DNA of 64,000 nucleotides, taken from assembly GCA_910579145.1 (NCBI GenBank), contig CAJTTQ010000001.1, forward strand, positions 46,060 through 110,059, given 5' to 3'. The notes under the pieces are model-generated. The model made no database searches. It was given only the letters and a program-made list of their open reading frames with translations, and was not told the origin of the DNA. Shown here in pieces: positions 52,652 to 61,288 of the stretch (its first letter is position 1; every line of letters starts with the position of its first letter). This DNA is from an uncultured Eubacterium sp. Its GTDB lineage: Bacteria; Bacillota; Clostridia; Lachnospirales; Lachnospiraceae. Position numbers and translations under genes: made by a program.

Positions 52652-53698
52652 ATGAAAACGAGGGAAATTTCTATCGGGGACGTTACGATCGGCGGCGGGA
52701 ATCCGGTGGCCGTGCAGTCGATGACGAATACAAAGACAGAGGACGCCGGCGCGACGGCTGCGCAGATCCATCGTCTCGAGCAGGCTGGATGTGATATTGT
52801 CCGGGTGGCAGTTCCGACGATGGAGGCGGCGGAGGCGATTGCGCAGATCAAACGGCAGGTGTCGGTTCCGGTCGTGGCGGACATCCATTTTGACTACCGC
52901 CTCGCGATCGAGGCCGTGACGCACGGGGCCGATAAGATACGCATCAATCCGGGCAACATCGGGAGCCGGGAGCGGATACAGGCCGTCGTAGACAAGTGCC
53001 GGGAGCGGGACATTCCGATCCGCGTCGGGGTAAACAGCGGTTCCCTGGAAAAGCATCTTCTCGAAAAATATAGCGGCGTGACACCGGAAGCGCTCGTGGA
53101 GAGCGCACTGGATCAGGTTCACATCATCGAGGAAATGGGGTATGAGAATCTGGTCATCAGTATCAAGTCATCGGATGTGCTGCAGGGGATCCGGGCGCAT
53201 GAGCTGATCGCGGCAAAAACCGACTATCCGCTTCATGTCGGCATCACGGAGTCGGGAACTGTCATGGCGGGGAGCATCAAGTCGGCGGTCGGTATCGGAA
53301 ATATACTGTACCAGGGGATCGGCGATACGATCCGCGTTTCCCTCACCGGGGATCCGGTGGAAGAGGTAAGGGCGGCGAACCTGATCTTAAAATCGCTGGG
53401 ACTGAAAAAGGGCGGCATCAGTGTCGTGTCCTGTCCGACGTGCGGGCGGACGCAGATCGACCTCATTGGTCTTGCGACAAGAGTAGAAGAAATGGTGCAG
53501 GATTTTGATCTGGATATCAAAGTTGCCGTTATGGGTTGTGTGGTCAATGGCCCGGGCGAGGCGAGGGAAGCCGATCTCGGCATTGCCGGGGGAATCGGAG
53601 AGGGCCTTTTGATCCGAAAGGGAGAGGTGATCCGAAAAGTGCCGGAGGATGAACTTCTCGAGGCGCTGCGGCAGGAACTTCTCCACTGGGAAGGATGA
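52652..53698 (+). CDS. ispG: 4-hydroxy-3-methylbut-2-en-1-yl diphosphate synthase
   Basis: Iron-sulphur enzyme of the non-mevalonate pathway. The 348-residue product has the TIM-barrel start VTIGGGNPVAVQSMTNTKTED, RINPGNIG, and the cluster cysteines in VSCPTCGRTQIDL and VMGCVVNGPGEA. ACGGGGAGAATCC precedes the ATG. It lies between rseP and polC; in Bacillus proS stands there. Confidence 0.97.
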   Translation: MKTREISIGDVTIGGGNPVAVQSMTNTKTEDAGATAAQIHRLEQAGCDIVRVAVPTMEAAEAIAQIKRQVSVPVVADIHFDYRLAIEAVTHGADKIRINPGNIGSRERIQAVVDKCRERDIPIRVGVNSGSLEKHLLEKYSGVTPEALVESALDQVHIIEEMGYENLVISIKSSDVLQGIRAHELIAAKTDYPLHVGITESGTVMAGSIKSAVGIGNILYQGIGDTIRVSLTGDPVEEVRAANLILKSLGLKKGGISVVSCPTCGRTQIDLIGLATRVEEMVQDFDLDIKVAVMGCVVNGPGEAREADLGIAGGIGEGLLIRKGEVIRKVPEDELLEALRQELLHWEG

Positions 53699-53704
53699 GT
53701 CAGG

Positions 53705-56700
53705 ATGGAATATTTTTTTCGCGCGTTTTCCAAATTAAACTGCAATGACAATATAAAACGTGAATATGAGGATGTCATGGTGGACCGGATCCAGGCATCG
53801 AGATCGAAAAAGCTGGTGTTTATTTACTGTAAAAAACACCAGCTCTTGTCATATAAGAAAATAGGCCTGATGGAACAGGAGTTGTACAAGCAGGTATTTA
53901 AGCGGCTGGGTTTTCACCCGCAGCTGCGGTTTTCTTATCCAGAGCTGGAGCACACGCCTCTTTCGGAGCTTTTGAACCGGGTTGAGGAGGATCTCAAAGA
54001 GGAAATCCGGGATATGGATCCGGTGGACGGACTCGAATTTTGCGAGGAACCATTTGAGGCAGAGGGCGAAACGCTGGTTGTCACATGCCGGGATTCTTTT
54101 TTGACGAGAAAGCGGTGCGGGGGCATCGAGGAGTTTTTCCGTTCTGCTTTTTTGCAGCGTTTCGGCCGGGAAGTGGCTGTCGAGTTCCGGTTTCAGGAGT
54201 ATGAGAGAAAACGGGAGAGTGAGCCGGAAGTATATGGGAACCAGGCGGGGCGCGGAGTTCTGGCCGGCGGCGGAGATCGAGCGTCGGCGGGAGTGGGTGG
54301 AAATGCCGGAAGTGTTGGTAGTTCGGAAATGGCAGGGAACGCCGGAGGTGCTGGGAATACTGGGTATGTCGGAGATGCAGGGAATACCGGAGGTGCCGAG
54401 TATGCTGGGTATGTTGGGGATGCTGGGAACACCGGGGGTGCTGGAAATTCTGGGTATGTCAGGGATGCAGGGAATGTCGGAGGTGTCGGTGCCGGGTATG
54501 CTGGGAACAGCGGGGATGCCGGGTATGTCGGAGATACTGGGAACGCCGGAGGTACCGGTGCTGCCGGAGGTGCCGGGAATGCAGCAGGATATACTGGGAA
54601 TAACGGAACCGCTGGAAAAGCAGGAAATACGGGAACGGCGGGAACGGTTTCAGCAGAATCAGGTTCCAAAGAGAGTACAGGCGGTGCGAAAAAAGTGGCC
54701 GGCCGTCAGAGGACAAAGCGTTCCAGAAATAATTTCCGCCGCCCAGCGAGCGATCCCAGCGTATTCTACGGGAGGAACTGCGAGGGAACGCTCATTCCGA
54801 TCAAGGAGATCCAGGGGGATCTGGGAGAGGTCGTGATCGACGGACAGATCCGCAGCGTGGAGAGCCGGGAGATCAAGGGGGAGAAGCAGATCGTCCGTTT
54901 TGCTGTTACCGATTATACCGATACGATCGAGTGCAAATTATTTATAAAAAATGAGCAGATTACCGATACGAACTTTTTTGAATTTGTAAAAAAGGGAAAT
55001 TTTGTGCGCGTCAAAGGGGCGGCTGTTTACGATAGCTATGACAGGGATATCCGTATCAGCGGCATTGCGGGAATAAAGGAGATCAAGGATTTCCGTGTGG
55101 GACGGAGCGATCACGCCCCGGTGAAGAGGGTGGAACTGCACGCCCATACACAGATGAGTGACATGGACGGCATTACGAATGTCAAACAGCTTGTAAACCG
55201 GGCGCATGCGTGGGGACACCGCGCGGTGGCGATTACGGATCACGGCGTTGTGCAGGCGTTTCCAGACGCCAACCACGCGCTCGAAGGACTGAAACTTTCC
55301 GAAGACGATGACTTTAAGATCCTTTATGGCTGTGAGGCGTATCTGGTGGATGACTTGAACGATCTGGCGGTAGAGAATGAAAAGGGCCAGCAGCTGACGG
55401 ATGATTTTGTCGTGTTCGATCTTGAGACGACGGGATTTTCGCCGGTCAACGACCGGATCATCGAGATCGGCGCCGTGCGGGTCAGCGGCGGCAGCATTAC
55501 GGATCGGTTCAGCACGTTTGTCAACCCGGGCATCCATATCCCGGAGCGGATTACGGAACTGACGACGATCACCGATGGGATGGTGGCGGATGCGCCGCCG
55601 ATCGAGCAAGTACTTCCGCAGTTTCTCTCGTTTATCGGCGGGAGCGTCCTCGTGGCGCACAATGCCGGCTTTGACCACGGATTTTTAAAGACGAAGGCGC
55701 GGGAACAGGGCGTGGAGACGGATTTTACCGTCGTGGATACCGTAGGGCTTGCGAGGGTATTATTTCCAGAACTGGCGAAGTTTAAGCTCGATACGATCGC
55801 GAAAAAGTTAAAGATTTCTCTGGAAAACCACCACCGGGCGGTCGATGACGCCGGTGCGACGGCGGAGATCTTCGTGAGGTTTGTCGAGATGTTCGCCGCA
55901 CGGGGTGTCTGCGATCTGACGAAGCTGTCGGAGCTCACGACGGGGTCGGCTGATATCGTGAAGAAAAAGCCGTCGTACCACGCGATCATTTTTGCCGCCA
56001 ATGAGAAGGGGCGCGTCAATCTGTACCGTCTCGTTTCGATGGGACACCTGGACTATTTTTACCGCCGGCCGCGCATCCCGAAAAGCATGTTCCAGAAGTA
56101 CCGCGATGGACTGATCATCGGGTCGGCCTGTGAGGCAGGTGAATTGTACCGGGCGCTGTTAGACGACGCGCCGGAAGAGAGGATCCGGGAACTGGTGGAA
56201 TTTTATGATTACCTGGAGATCCAGCCGCTCGGCAACAATCATTTTATGATCGAGAGTGAAAAAATAGAAAAGATCCAGAGTGAAGAGGATCTAAAACAGA
56301 TGAACCGCCGTATCGTGGAGCTCGGAGAGCGCTATGGAAAGCCGGTGGCGGCGACGTGCGACGTGCATTTTCTCGATCCAGAGGATGACATTTACCGGAA
56401 GATCATTTTTGCGGGCAAGAAGATGAAGGACGCGGATGATCAGCCGCCTCTGTATATGCGGACGACGGAGGAAATGCTGCAGGAGTTTTCGTATCTCGGC
56501 GAGAAGAAGGCGTATGAAGTCGTCGTGACAAATACAAATTTGATCGCCGACCGGATTGAAAAAATGTCTCCGGTCTATCCAGACAAGTGTCCGCCCGTCA
56601 TTCCCCATTCCGATGAGACGCTGCGGGACATCTGTTATAAGAAGGCGGTCAGTATGTACGGCGACCCGCTGCCGCCTCAGGTAAAGGGGCGGCTGGATCA

Positions 56701-58486
56701 TGAACTGGATTCGATCATCAAAAACGGGTTTGCCGTGATGTACATTATCGCCCAAAAACTCGTGTGGAAGTCGAACGAGGACGGCTATCTCGTGGGTTCG
56801 CGCGGATCGGTCGGTTCTTCTTTTGTCGCGACGATGTCAGGTATTACCGAAGTCAATCCGCTGCCGGCCCATTACTATTGTGAACACTGCCACTACGTCG
56901 ATTTCGAATCGGAAGAAGTGAAGGCGTTTGCGGGGAGTTCGGGCTGCGATATGCCGCCGAAGGACTGCCCGGAATGCGGGAAGCCGCTGATCCAGGACGG
57001 GCACGATATTCCGTTTGAAACGTTTTTAGGGTTTTACGGGGACAAAGAGCCGGACATTGACCTCAATTTTTCCGGGGAGTACCAGAGTAAGGCGCATGCG
57101 TATACCGAGGTTATTTTTGGGGCGGGGCAGACGTTCCGTGCCGGGACGATCGCGACGCTCGCCGATAAAACGGCATATGGCTATGTGAAAAATTATTTTG
57201 AAGAGCGCGGGGAGCATAAACGTGTGGAGGAGATCGACCGCATATTAGATGGCTGTGTCGGCATCCGCCGCTCGACCGGACAGCATCCGGGCGGGATCAT
57301 CGTGCTTCCGTTTGGCTGGGAGATTTATACGTTTACGCCCGTGCAGCATCCGGCAAACGATCAGGATACGACGATCGTGACGACACATTTCGATTACCAC
57401 TCGATCGACCATAACCTGCTCAAACTTGATATACTCGGGCACGATGATCCCACGATGATACGAATGCTCGAGGATCTGACCGGCATAGACGCCAAAACGG
57501 TGTCGCTTGATAATCCAGAGGTTCTGTCTTTGTTCCGCGATACGACGGCGCTCCACGTCACGCCGGATGAGCTGATGGGGTGTGACCTCGGCAGCCTGGG
57601 AGTGCCCGAATTCGGCACGGAATTTGTCATGCAGATGCTGCGGGATACGAAGCCGAAAAACTTTTCAGATCTTGTGCGGATTTCCGGCCTTTCCCACGGA
57701 ACCGACGTGTGGCTGAACAATGCCCAGTACTTTATCAAGGAGGGAAATTGTACGCTGTCCACGGCGATCTGTACGAGGGATGATATTATGACATATCTGA
57801 TACATACGGGCGTGGAAAACGGGCTTGCGTTTAAGATCATGGAGAGCGTCCGCAAGGGAAAAGGACTGACGCCGGATATGGAGCAGGCGATGAAGGAAGC
57901 CGGCGTGGAGGACTGGTACATCGAGTCGTGTAAGCGGATCAAGTATATGTTCCCGAAAGCACATGCGGTGGCGTATGTGATGATGGCGTTTCGCATCGCG
58001 TATTTTAAGGTGTTCTATCCGCTCGCTTACTATGCGGCCTTTTTCAGCATCCGCGCCAAGGCGTTTGATTATGAGCTGATGTGCCAGGGGAAGGAAAAAC
58101 TGGAAGAGACGATGCGCGATTACAAACGGCGCTCGAATGAACTTTCGAAAAAGGAGCAGGATAGTTATAACGACATGAAGATCGTGCAGGAAATGTACGC
58201 GAGAGGGTTTTCATTTCTGCCGATCGATATTTTCCGCGCCAAGGCGGACCATTTTCAGATCATAGACGGAAAACTGATGCCGCCGCTCAGTTCGATCGAA
58301 GGCATGGGCGGAAAGGCGGCGGACGGCGTCGTGGAAGCCGTGAAGGCCGGTCCGTTTTCGTCCCGTGAGAATTTCAAAGAGCGCTGCAAGGTGCCGGGAA
58401 CGGTCGTAGAGAAAATGGCGGAGATGGGTCTTCTCGGAAATCTGCCGGAGACCGATCAGATGTCGATTTTGGATCTGTTTGGGTGA
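53705..58486 (+). CDS. polC: DNA polymerase III alpha subunit, PolC type, with a repeat insert
   Basis: Gram-positive replicative polymerase with built-in proofreading. The 1593-residue product has an N-terminal domain (1-175) and an OB-fold domain from about 350. A split PHP domain follows (VELHAHTQMSDMDGITN), with the DnaQ-like exonuclease inserted (FVVFDLETTGFSPVNDRIIEIGA, near 565). The polymerase core has SRGSVGSSFVATM and EPDIDLNFSGEYQ, with a zinc-type cysteine cluster between them (CEHC, CDMPPKDCPEC). Between the first two domains lies a Gly/Ala/Asn-rich low-complexity insert of about 160 residues (176-340). This makes the protein longer than the usual 1430-1470. Confidence 0.97.
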   Translation: MEYFFRAFSKLNCNDNIKREYEDVMVDRIQASRSKKLVFIYCKKHQLLSYKKIGLMEQELYKQVFKRLGFHPQLRFSYPELEHTPLSELLNRVEEDLKEEIRDMDPVDGLEFCEEPFEAEGETLVVTCRDSFLTRKRCGGIEEFFRSAFLQRFGREVAVEFRFQEYERKRESEPEVYGNQAGRGVLAGGGDRASAGVGGNAGSVGSSEMAGNAGGAGNTGYVGDAGNTGGAEYAGYVGDAGNTGGAGNSGYVRDAGNVGGVGAGYAGNSGDAGYVGDTGNAGGTGAAGGAGNAAGYTGNNGTAGKAGNTGTAGTVSAESGSKESTGGAKKVAGRQRTKRSRNNFRRPASDPSVFYGRNCEGTLIPIKEIQGDLGEVVIDGQIRSVESREIKGEKQIVRFAVTDYTDTIECKLFIKNEQITDTNFFEFVKKGNFVRVKGAAVYDSYDRDIRISGIAGIKEIKDFRVGRSDHAPVKRVELHAHTQMSDMDGITNVKQLVNRAHAWGHRAVAITDHGVVQAFPDANHALEGLKLSEDDDFKILYGCEAYLVDDLNDLAVENEKGQQLTDDFVVFDLETTGFSPVNDRIIEIGAVRVSGGSITDRFSTFVNPGIHIPERITELTTITDGMVADAPPIEQVLPQFLSFIGGSVLVAHNAGFDHGFLKTKAREQGVETDFTVVDTVGLARVLFPELAKFKLDTIAKKLKISLENHHRAVDDAGATAEIFVRFVEMFAARGVCDLTKLSELTTGSADIVKKKPSYHAIIFAANEKGRVNLYRLVSMGHLDYFYRRPRIPKSMFQKYRDGLIIGSACEAGELYRALLDDAPEERIRELVEFYDYLEIQPLGNNHFMIESEKIEKIQSEEDLKQMNRRIVELGERYGKPVAATCDVHFLDPEDDIYRKIIFAGKKMKDADDQPPLYMRTTEEMLQEFSYLGEKKAYEVVVTNTNLIADRIEKMSPVYPDKCPPVIPHSDETLRDICYKKAVSMYGDPLPPQVKGRLDHELDSIIKNGFAVMYIIAQKLVWKSNEDGYLVGSRGSVGSSFVATMSGITEVNPLPAHYYCEHCHYVDFESEEVKAFAGSSGCDMPPKDCPECGKPLIQDGHDIPFETFLGFYGDKEPDIDLNFSGEYQSKAHAYTEVIFGAGQTFRAGTIATLADKTAYGYVKNYFEERGEHKRVEEIDRILDGCVGIRRSTGQHPGGIIVLPFGWEIYTFTPVQHPANDQDTTIVTTHFDYHSIDHNLLKLDILGHDDPTMIRMLEDLTGIDAKTVSLDNPEVLSLFRDTTALHVTPDELMGCDLGSLGVPEFGTEFVMQMLRDTKPKNFSDLVRISGLSHGTDVWLNNAQYFIKEGNCTLSTAICTRDDIMTYLIHTGVENGLAFKIMESVRKGKGLTPDMEQAMKEAGVEDWYIESCKRIKYMFPKAHAVAYVMMAFRIAYFKVFYPLAYYAAFFSIRAKAFDYELMCQGKEKLEETMRDYKRRSNELSKKEQDSYNDMKIVQEMYARGFSFLPIDIFRAKADHFQIIDGKLMPPLSSIEGMGGKAADGVVEAVKAGPFSSRENFKERCKVPGTVVEKMAEMGLLGNLPETDQMSILDLFG
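54335..54520 (+). repeat. 45-bp minisatellite in polC
   Basis: Three consecutive 45-bp units (54335-54379, 54380-54424, 54425-54469) encode GNAGGAGNTGYVGDA, GNTGGAEYAGYVGDA, GNTGGAGNSGYVRDA. A 51-bp variant follows, and degenerate Gly/Ala/Asn/Thr motifs continue to about 54650. The array has no stop in several frames on either strand, which gives long shadow frames. Confidence 0.92.
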
Positions 58487-58501
58487 TAGATGAGGAGGGC
58501 G

Positions 58502-59536
58502 ATGGATACAGTGATAGAACAGGCACAGGATTTTACGGACGAAGAATTGGCGGAACTGCTGGAGAAAAATTCCGAACAGCAGGATCAGGCATTGTTTCAA
58601 AAAGCGGATGCTGTGCGGCGTATGTATTATGGTGACAAAGTGTTTATCCGGGGGTTGATCGAATTTACGAATTATTGCAGGAATGACTGCTTTTACTGCG
58701 GGATACGGAAGGGAAACGGACAGGCCAGACGCTACCGGCTGACGGAAGATGAGATCCTGCGGTGCTGCCGGGAAGGGTATGCGCTGGGGTTTCGGACGTT
58801 TGTGCTGCAGGGGGGGGAGGACGCGTTTTTTACGGATGAGAGAATGTGCGGTATCGTGTCAGACATCCGAGGCGGTTTTCCAGACTGCGCGATCACCCTC
58901 TCGGTCGGGGAAAAACCGAAAGAAAGCTACGCAGCATTTTTCAGGGCCGGGGCGGACCGCTATCTTCTGCGCCATGAGACGGCGGATGACTGGCATTACC
59001 GGAAACTTCACCCGTCCGGCATGAGTTTGGAGAACCGGAAGCGTTGTTTGTACGACCTGAAAGAAATTGGTTTTCAGGTAGGTTCTGGCTTTATGGTAGG
59101 TTCTCCGTATCAGACGACGGGGCATATCATAAAGGATCTCCGTTTTTTACAGGAGCTTGCGCCCGATATGATCGGGATCGGTCCCTATATCAGCCATGCC
59201 CAAACGCCATTCCGGGAGTTCGAAAATGGTACGCTTACACTGACGCTCCGTCTGATCGCCGTACTGCGCCTGATGTTTCCGTATGCGCTCATCCCGGCGA
59301 CGACTGCGCTCGGCTCGATCGATCCAGAGGGCAGGGAAAAGGGATTGAAGGCGGGGGCAAATGTCGTGATGCCGAACTTATCACCCGAGGGCGTCCGCAA
59401 GTGGTACGACCTGTATGAAAATAAAATAAGTACGGGAGAAGAGGCCGCCCAGTGCAGGGCGCTTCTTGAGAAACGGGTGGAAGAGGCCGGTTACCGGGTC
59501 GTGACCGAACGAGGGGATGTGCGCCGGCGGCTGTAG
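58502..59536 (+). CDS. hydE: [FeFe]-hydrogenase maturation radical SAM protein HydE
   Basis: Radical SAM enzyme that builds part of the hydrogenase H-cluster. The 344-residue product has the cluster motif C-R-N-D-C-F-Y-C (C59, C63, C66), the G-G-E motif in VLQGGEDAFF, and a BioB-like TIM barrel. RHETADDWHYRKLHPSGMSLENRKRCLYDLKEIGFQVGSG and IPATTALGSIDPEGREKGLKAGANVVMPNLSP fit HydE. The start could be ATG 58490 (4 residues longer). No hydF, hydG or hydrogenase gene is nearby in the window. Confidence 0.9.
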   Translation: MDTVIEQAQDFTDEELAELLEKNSEQQDQALFQKADAVRRMYYGDKVFIRGLIEFTNYCRNDCFYCGIRKGNGQARRYRLTEDEILRCCREGYALGFRTFVLQGGEDAFFTDERMCGIVSDIRGGFPDCAITLSVGEKPKESYAAFFRAGADRYLLRHETADDWHYRKLHPSGMSLENRKRCLYDLKEIGFQVGSGFMVGSPYQTTGHIIKDLRFLQELAPDMIGIGPYISHAQTPFREFENGTLTLTLRLIAVLRLMFPYALIPATTALGSIDPEGREKGLKAGANVVMPNLSPEGVRKWYDLYENKISTGEEAAQCRALLEKRVEEAGYRVVTERGDVRRRL

Positions 59537-59547
59537 GGGGAAGATGA

Positions 59548-61052
59548 TCATTTTTTAACATTCCAGAAGCCGGTTTTCGCAGATCCTGTCCTGACTAGAA
59601 GTCCTTTTGCTTTTAGGCTTTTAATTGTCCGGTTTACGGAACTTTTGCTTTTACCCACAACAGACGTGATCTCATCAATCGTTGCCTGCTTATGATTCAT
59701 GATATAGGATAAAACGGATTGTTCTGTTTTAGTGAGTATGGGATATTTATTTACAGTGTCATTTACAGTGTCATTTACAGTGTCATTTCTGTATTCATAC
59801 TGACGAATATAATATGGGTGGATCCGAAGCGTGGTACAGAATGACAGCCGTTCGGGATCCGTTTCAAATATAGGTTTGGGTGAGCCGTTTTGTTCCAACG
59901 CATTTAAAATCTTGCGGAAACCGGTATTGCGTCCTTCTGTCAGATGCATTTCTTTTAGAAATTCACCGATGCGCCGGTTTCGGTAACGTCTGTTAAATAC
60001 ACGGTAAGTCCGCAATCCTTCCTCTGTGATGGAACGATCTGCGCCAGGATGGCTGACAATTTCAATCCGATTTGGTAAAACACGAACTTCAATCGGTTCG
60101 CGTACATCATAGCCCTTGTGGTATACGGCGTTGCACAGACTTTCTTCAATCGCTGCATACGGGTAGTTGAAAAAACGGTCGGCTTCCGCGCGGTCGGGAT
60201 GTTTGATGATCTGTTCTGTGATAACGGTATTGTGAATATATAATAATGCCTCACGAAGCTGTTGCTGAAGCGGGCCTTTAAAAGATTTTTCAATGATCTT
60301 ATCACCACCCAGGTCATCTGGAAACTGCACAACATCAATCTGGGCATATGGAAAGAAGCGCTGTGGATCCAAGCTAAAGAACATCAATCCAACGTTTTTC
60401 GGTTTGGTGTACTCCGGTAAAGAATTTACAATATTCATGTTACGGCACAGTTCGATAAATTCCATATTCTTTGATTCTTCGTATAAAGAGCTGTTTACTT
60501 CTTTCAAATAAGCCTGGATCAAAGTGAGATTCAAATCGGTCAGGCTCGCTTCATGGTTGATCCTGTCATCAAAAGGAACTTTGTTTGCAAGACTGTAAAG
60601 ATCCCGTTTTCCTCTTCGGAAGGGGTTATGGTACTGGCCATTTTACGGATATAATAGACTCGTTCTTTCTCGCCTTTAGCCATGGACTTTGGAGAGGAAT
60701 ACGGGCGCAGATATCCACCCGGAGCCCATATGATAATGAATTTTTTCTCCATATAATCTGCAACTTCCACGATAGGAAGATATTCTGGCTGAATGCGTTT
60801 GCATTTGTTCAGCATATCTTTCAGGTAGTGGTCGATCTTTTCGGGACGAACACCGGGCAGGGAATCCGGGCGTCCGTCTTTTTCTTTTACGCCGATGACA
60901 ATATATCCGCCGCCCCAATTGTCAATATCATTTGCAAAAGCGCAGATTGTTTTCAGAGAAGCCTCCGCATCCCATGTTTCCTTAAATTCAATTCTCGCCC
61001 ATTCTACAGCATTTCCGGTGAGAAGTGTTTTGATATTAGTTGGAACAGCCAT
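59548..61052 (-). pseudogene. AlbA_2-domain ATP-binding regulator, frameshifted
   Basis: One gene of about 500 codons is broken into two frames. The first part (61052 down to 60540, start ATG with GGAGGGG upstream) encodes the AlbA_2 (Schlafen AlbA_2-like) domain with EWARIEFKETWD and WGGGYIVIGVKEKDG, up to TPSEEE. Beyond an A-run at 60607-60610 it runs off frame. In the other frame the sequence continues as KRDLYSLANKVPFDDRINHEASLTDLN, then an HATPase-like part (EESLCNAVYHKGYDVREPIEV) and a winged helix to 59548. Loss of one A would explain it. It is either a real mutation, a phase-variable state or an assembly error. Function of the family is unclear, often regulatory. Confidence 0.85.
59749..59784 (-). 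repeat. 12-bp tandem repeat in the AlbA_2 gene
   Basis: Three perfect copies of ATTTACAGTGTC on the plus strand, encoding N-D-T-V three times on the minus strand, just before the C-terminal winged helix. In frame, so copy changes would only alter linker length. Confidence 0.9.
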
Positions 61053-61083
61053 TTAAAATCCCCTCCATGTTTTTGTTATATCT

Positions 61084-61112
61084 ATTATATACACTATGGA
61101 GAATAATATCAA
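61084..61112 (-). promoter_or_regulatory. Sigma-A promoter of the AlbA_2 gene
   Basis: On the minus strand TTGATA (61107-61112), 17 bases, TATAAT (61084-61089), 31 bases before the start codon. Confidence 0.75.
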
Positions 61113-61190
61113 GCAATTTTCTGTAAAATCCAGATCTCGGTTTCGTACTCGTTTCAGGCAGAGATTTCAGGAAGAACTCGGAAAAAATCA

Positions 61191-61219
61191 TTGCGCCGGC
61201 GTGGAAAATCATGTATAAT
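61191..61219 (+). promoter_or_regulatory. Sigma-A promoter of the DHH phosphoesterase gene
   Basis: TTGCGC (61191-61196), 17 bases, TATAAT (61214-61219). The -10 region shares 16 identical bases with the promoter at 43511-43539. The 236-base gap between the divergent genes holds these two promoters and little else. Confidence 0.7.
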
Positions 61220-61288
61220 AACACTAGGATTTATGACAACCCGGACAGGGTGGATTTCAACTTTTATTATGTGGAAAGGGGATACCAG

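Noticed and set aside
54201..54836. 211-codon plus-strand frame rich in Gly/Met/Pro
   Set aside because: It lies wholly inside polC in another frame and owes its openness to the 45-bp repeat; no ribosome-binding site or family likeness.
59537..59560. Bidirectional terminator between hydE and the AlbA_2 gene
   Set aside because: ATGATCAT is a palindrome with no room for a loop, and the stem is too short.
60607..60610. Programmed frameshift in the AlbA_2 gene
   Set aside because: The site G-GAA-AAC is not a canonical slippery heptamer and no stimulatory structure was seen; base loss is simpler.
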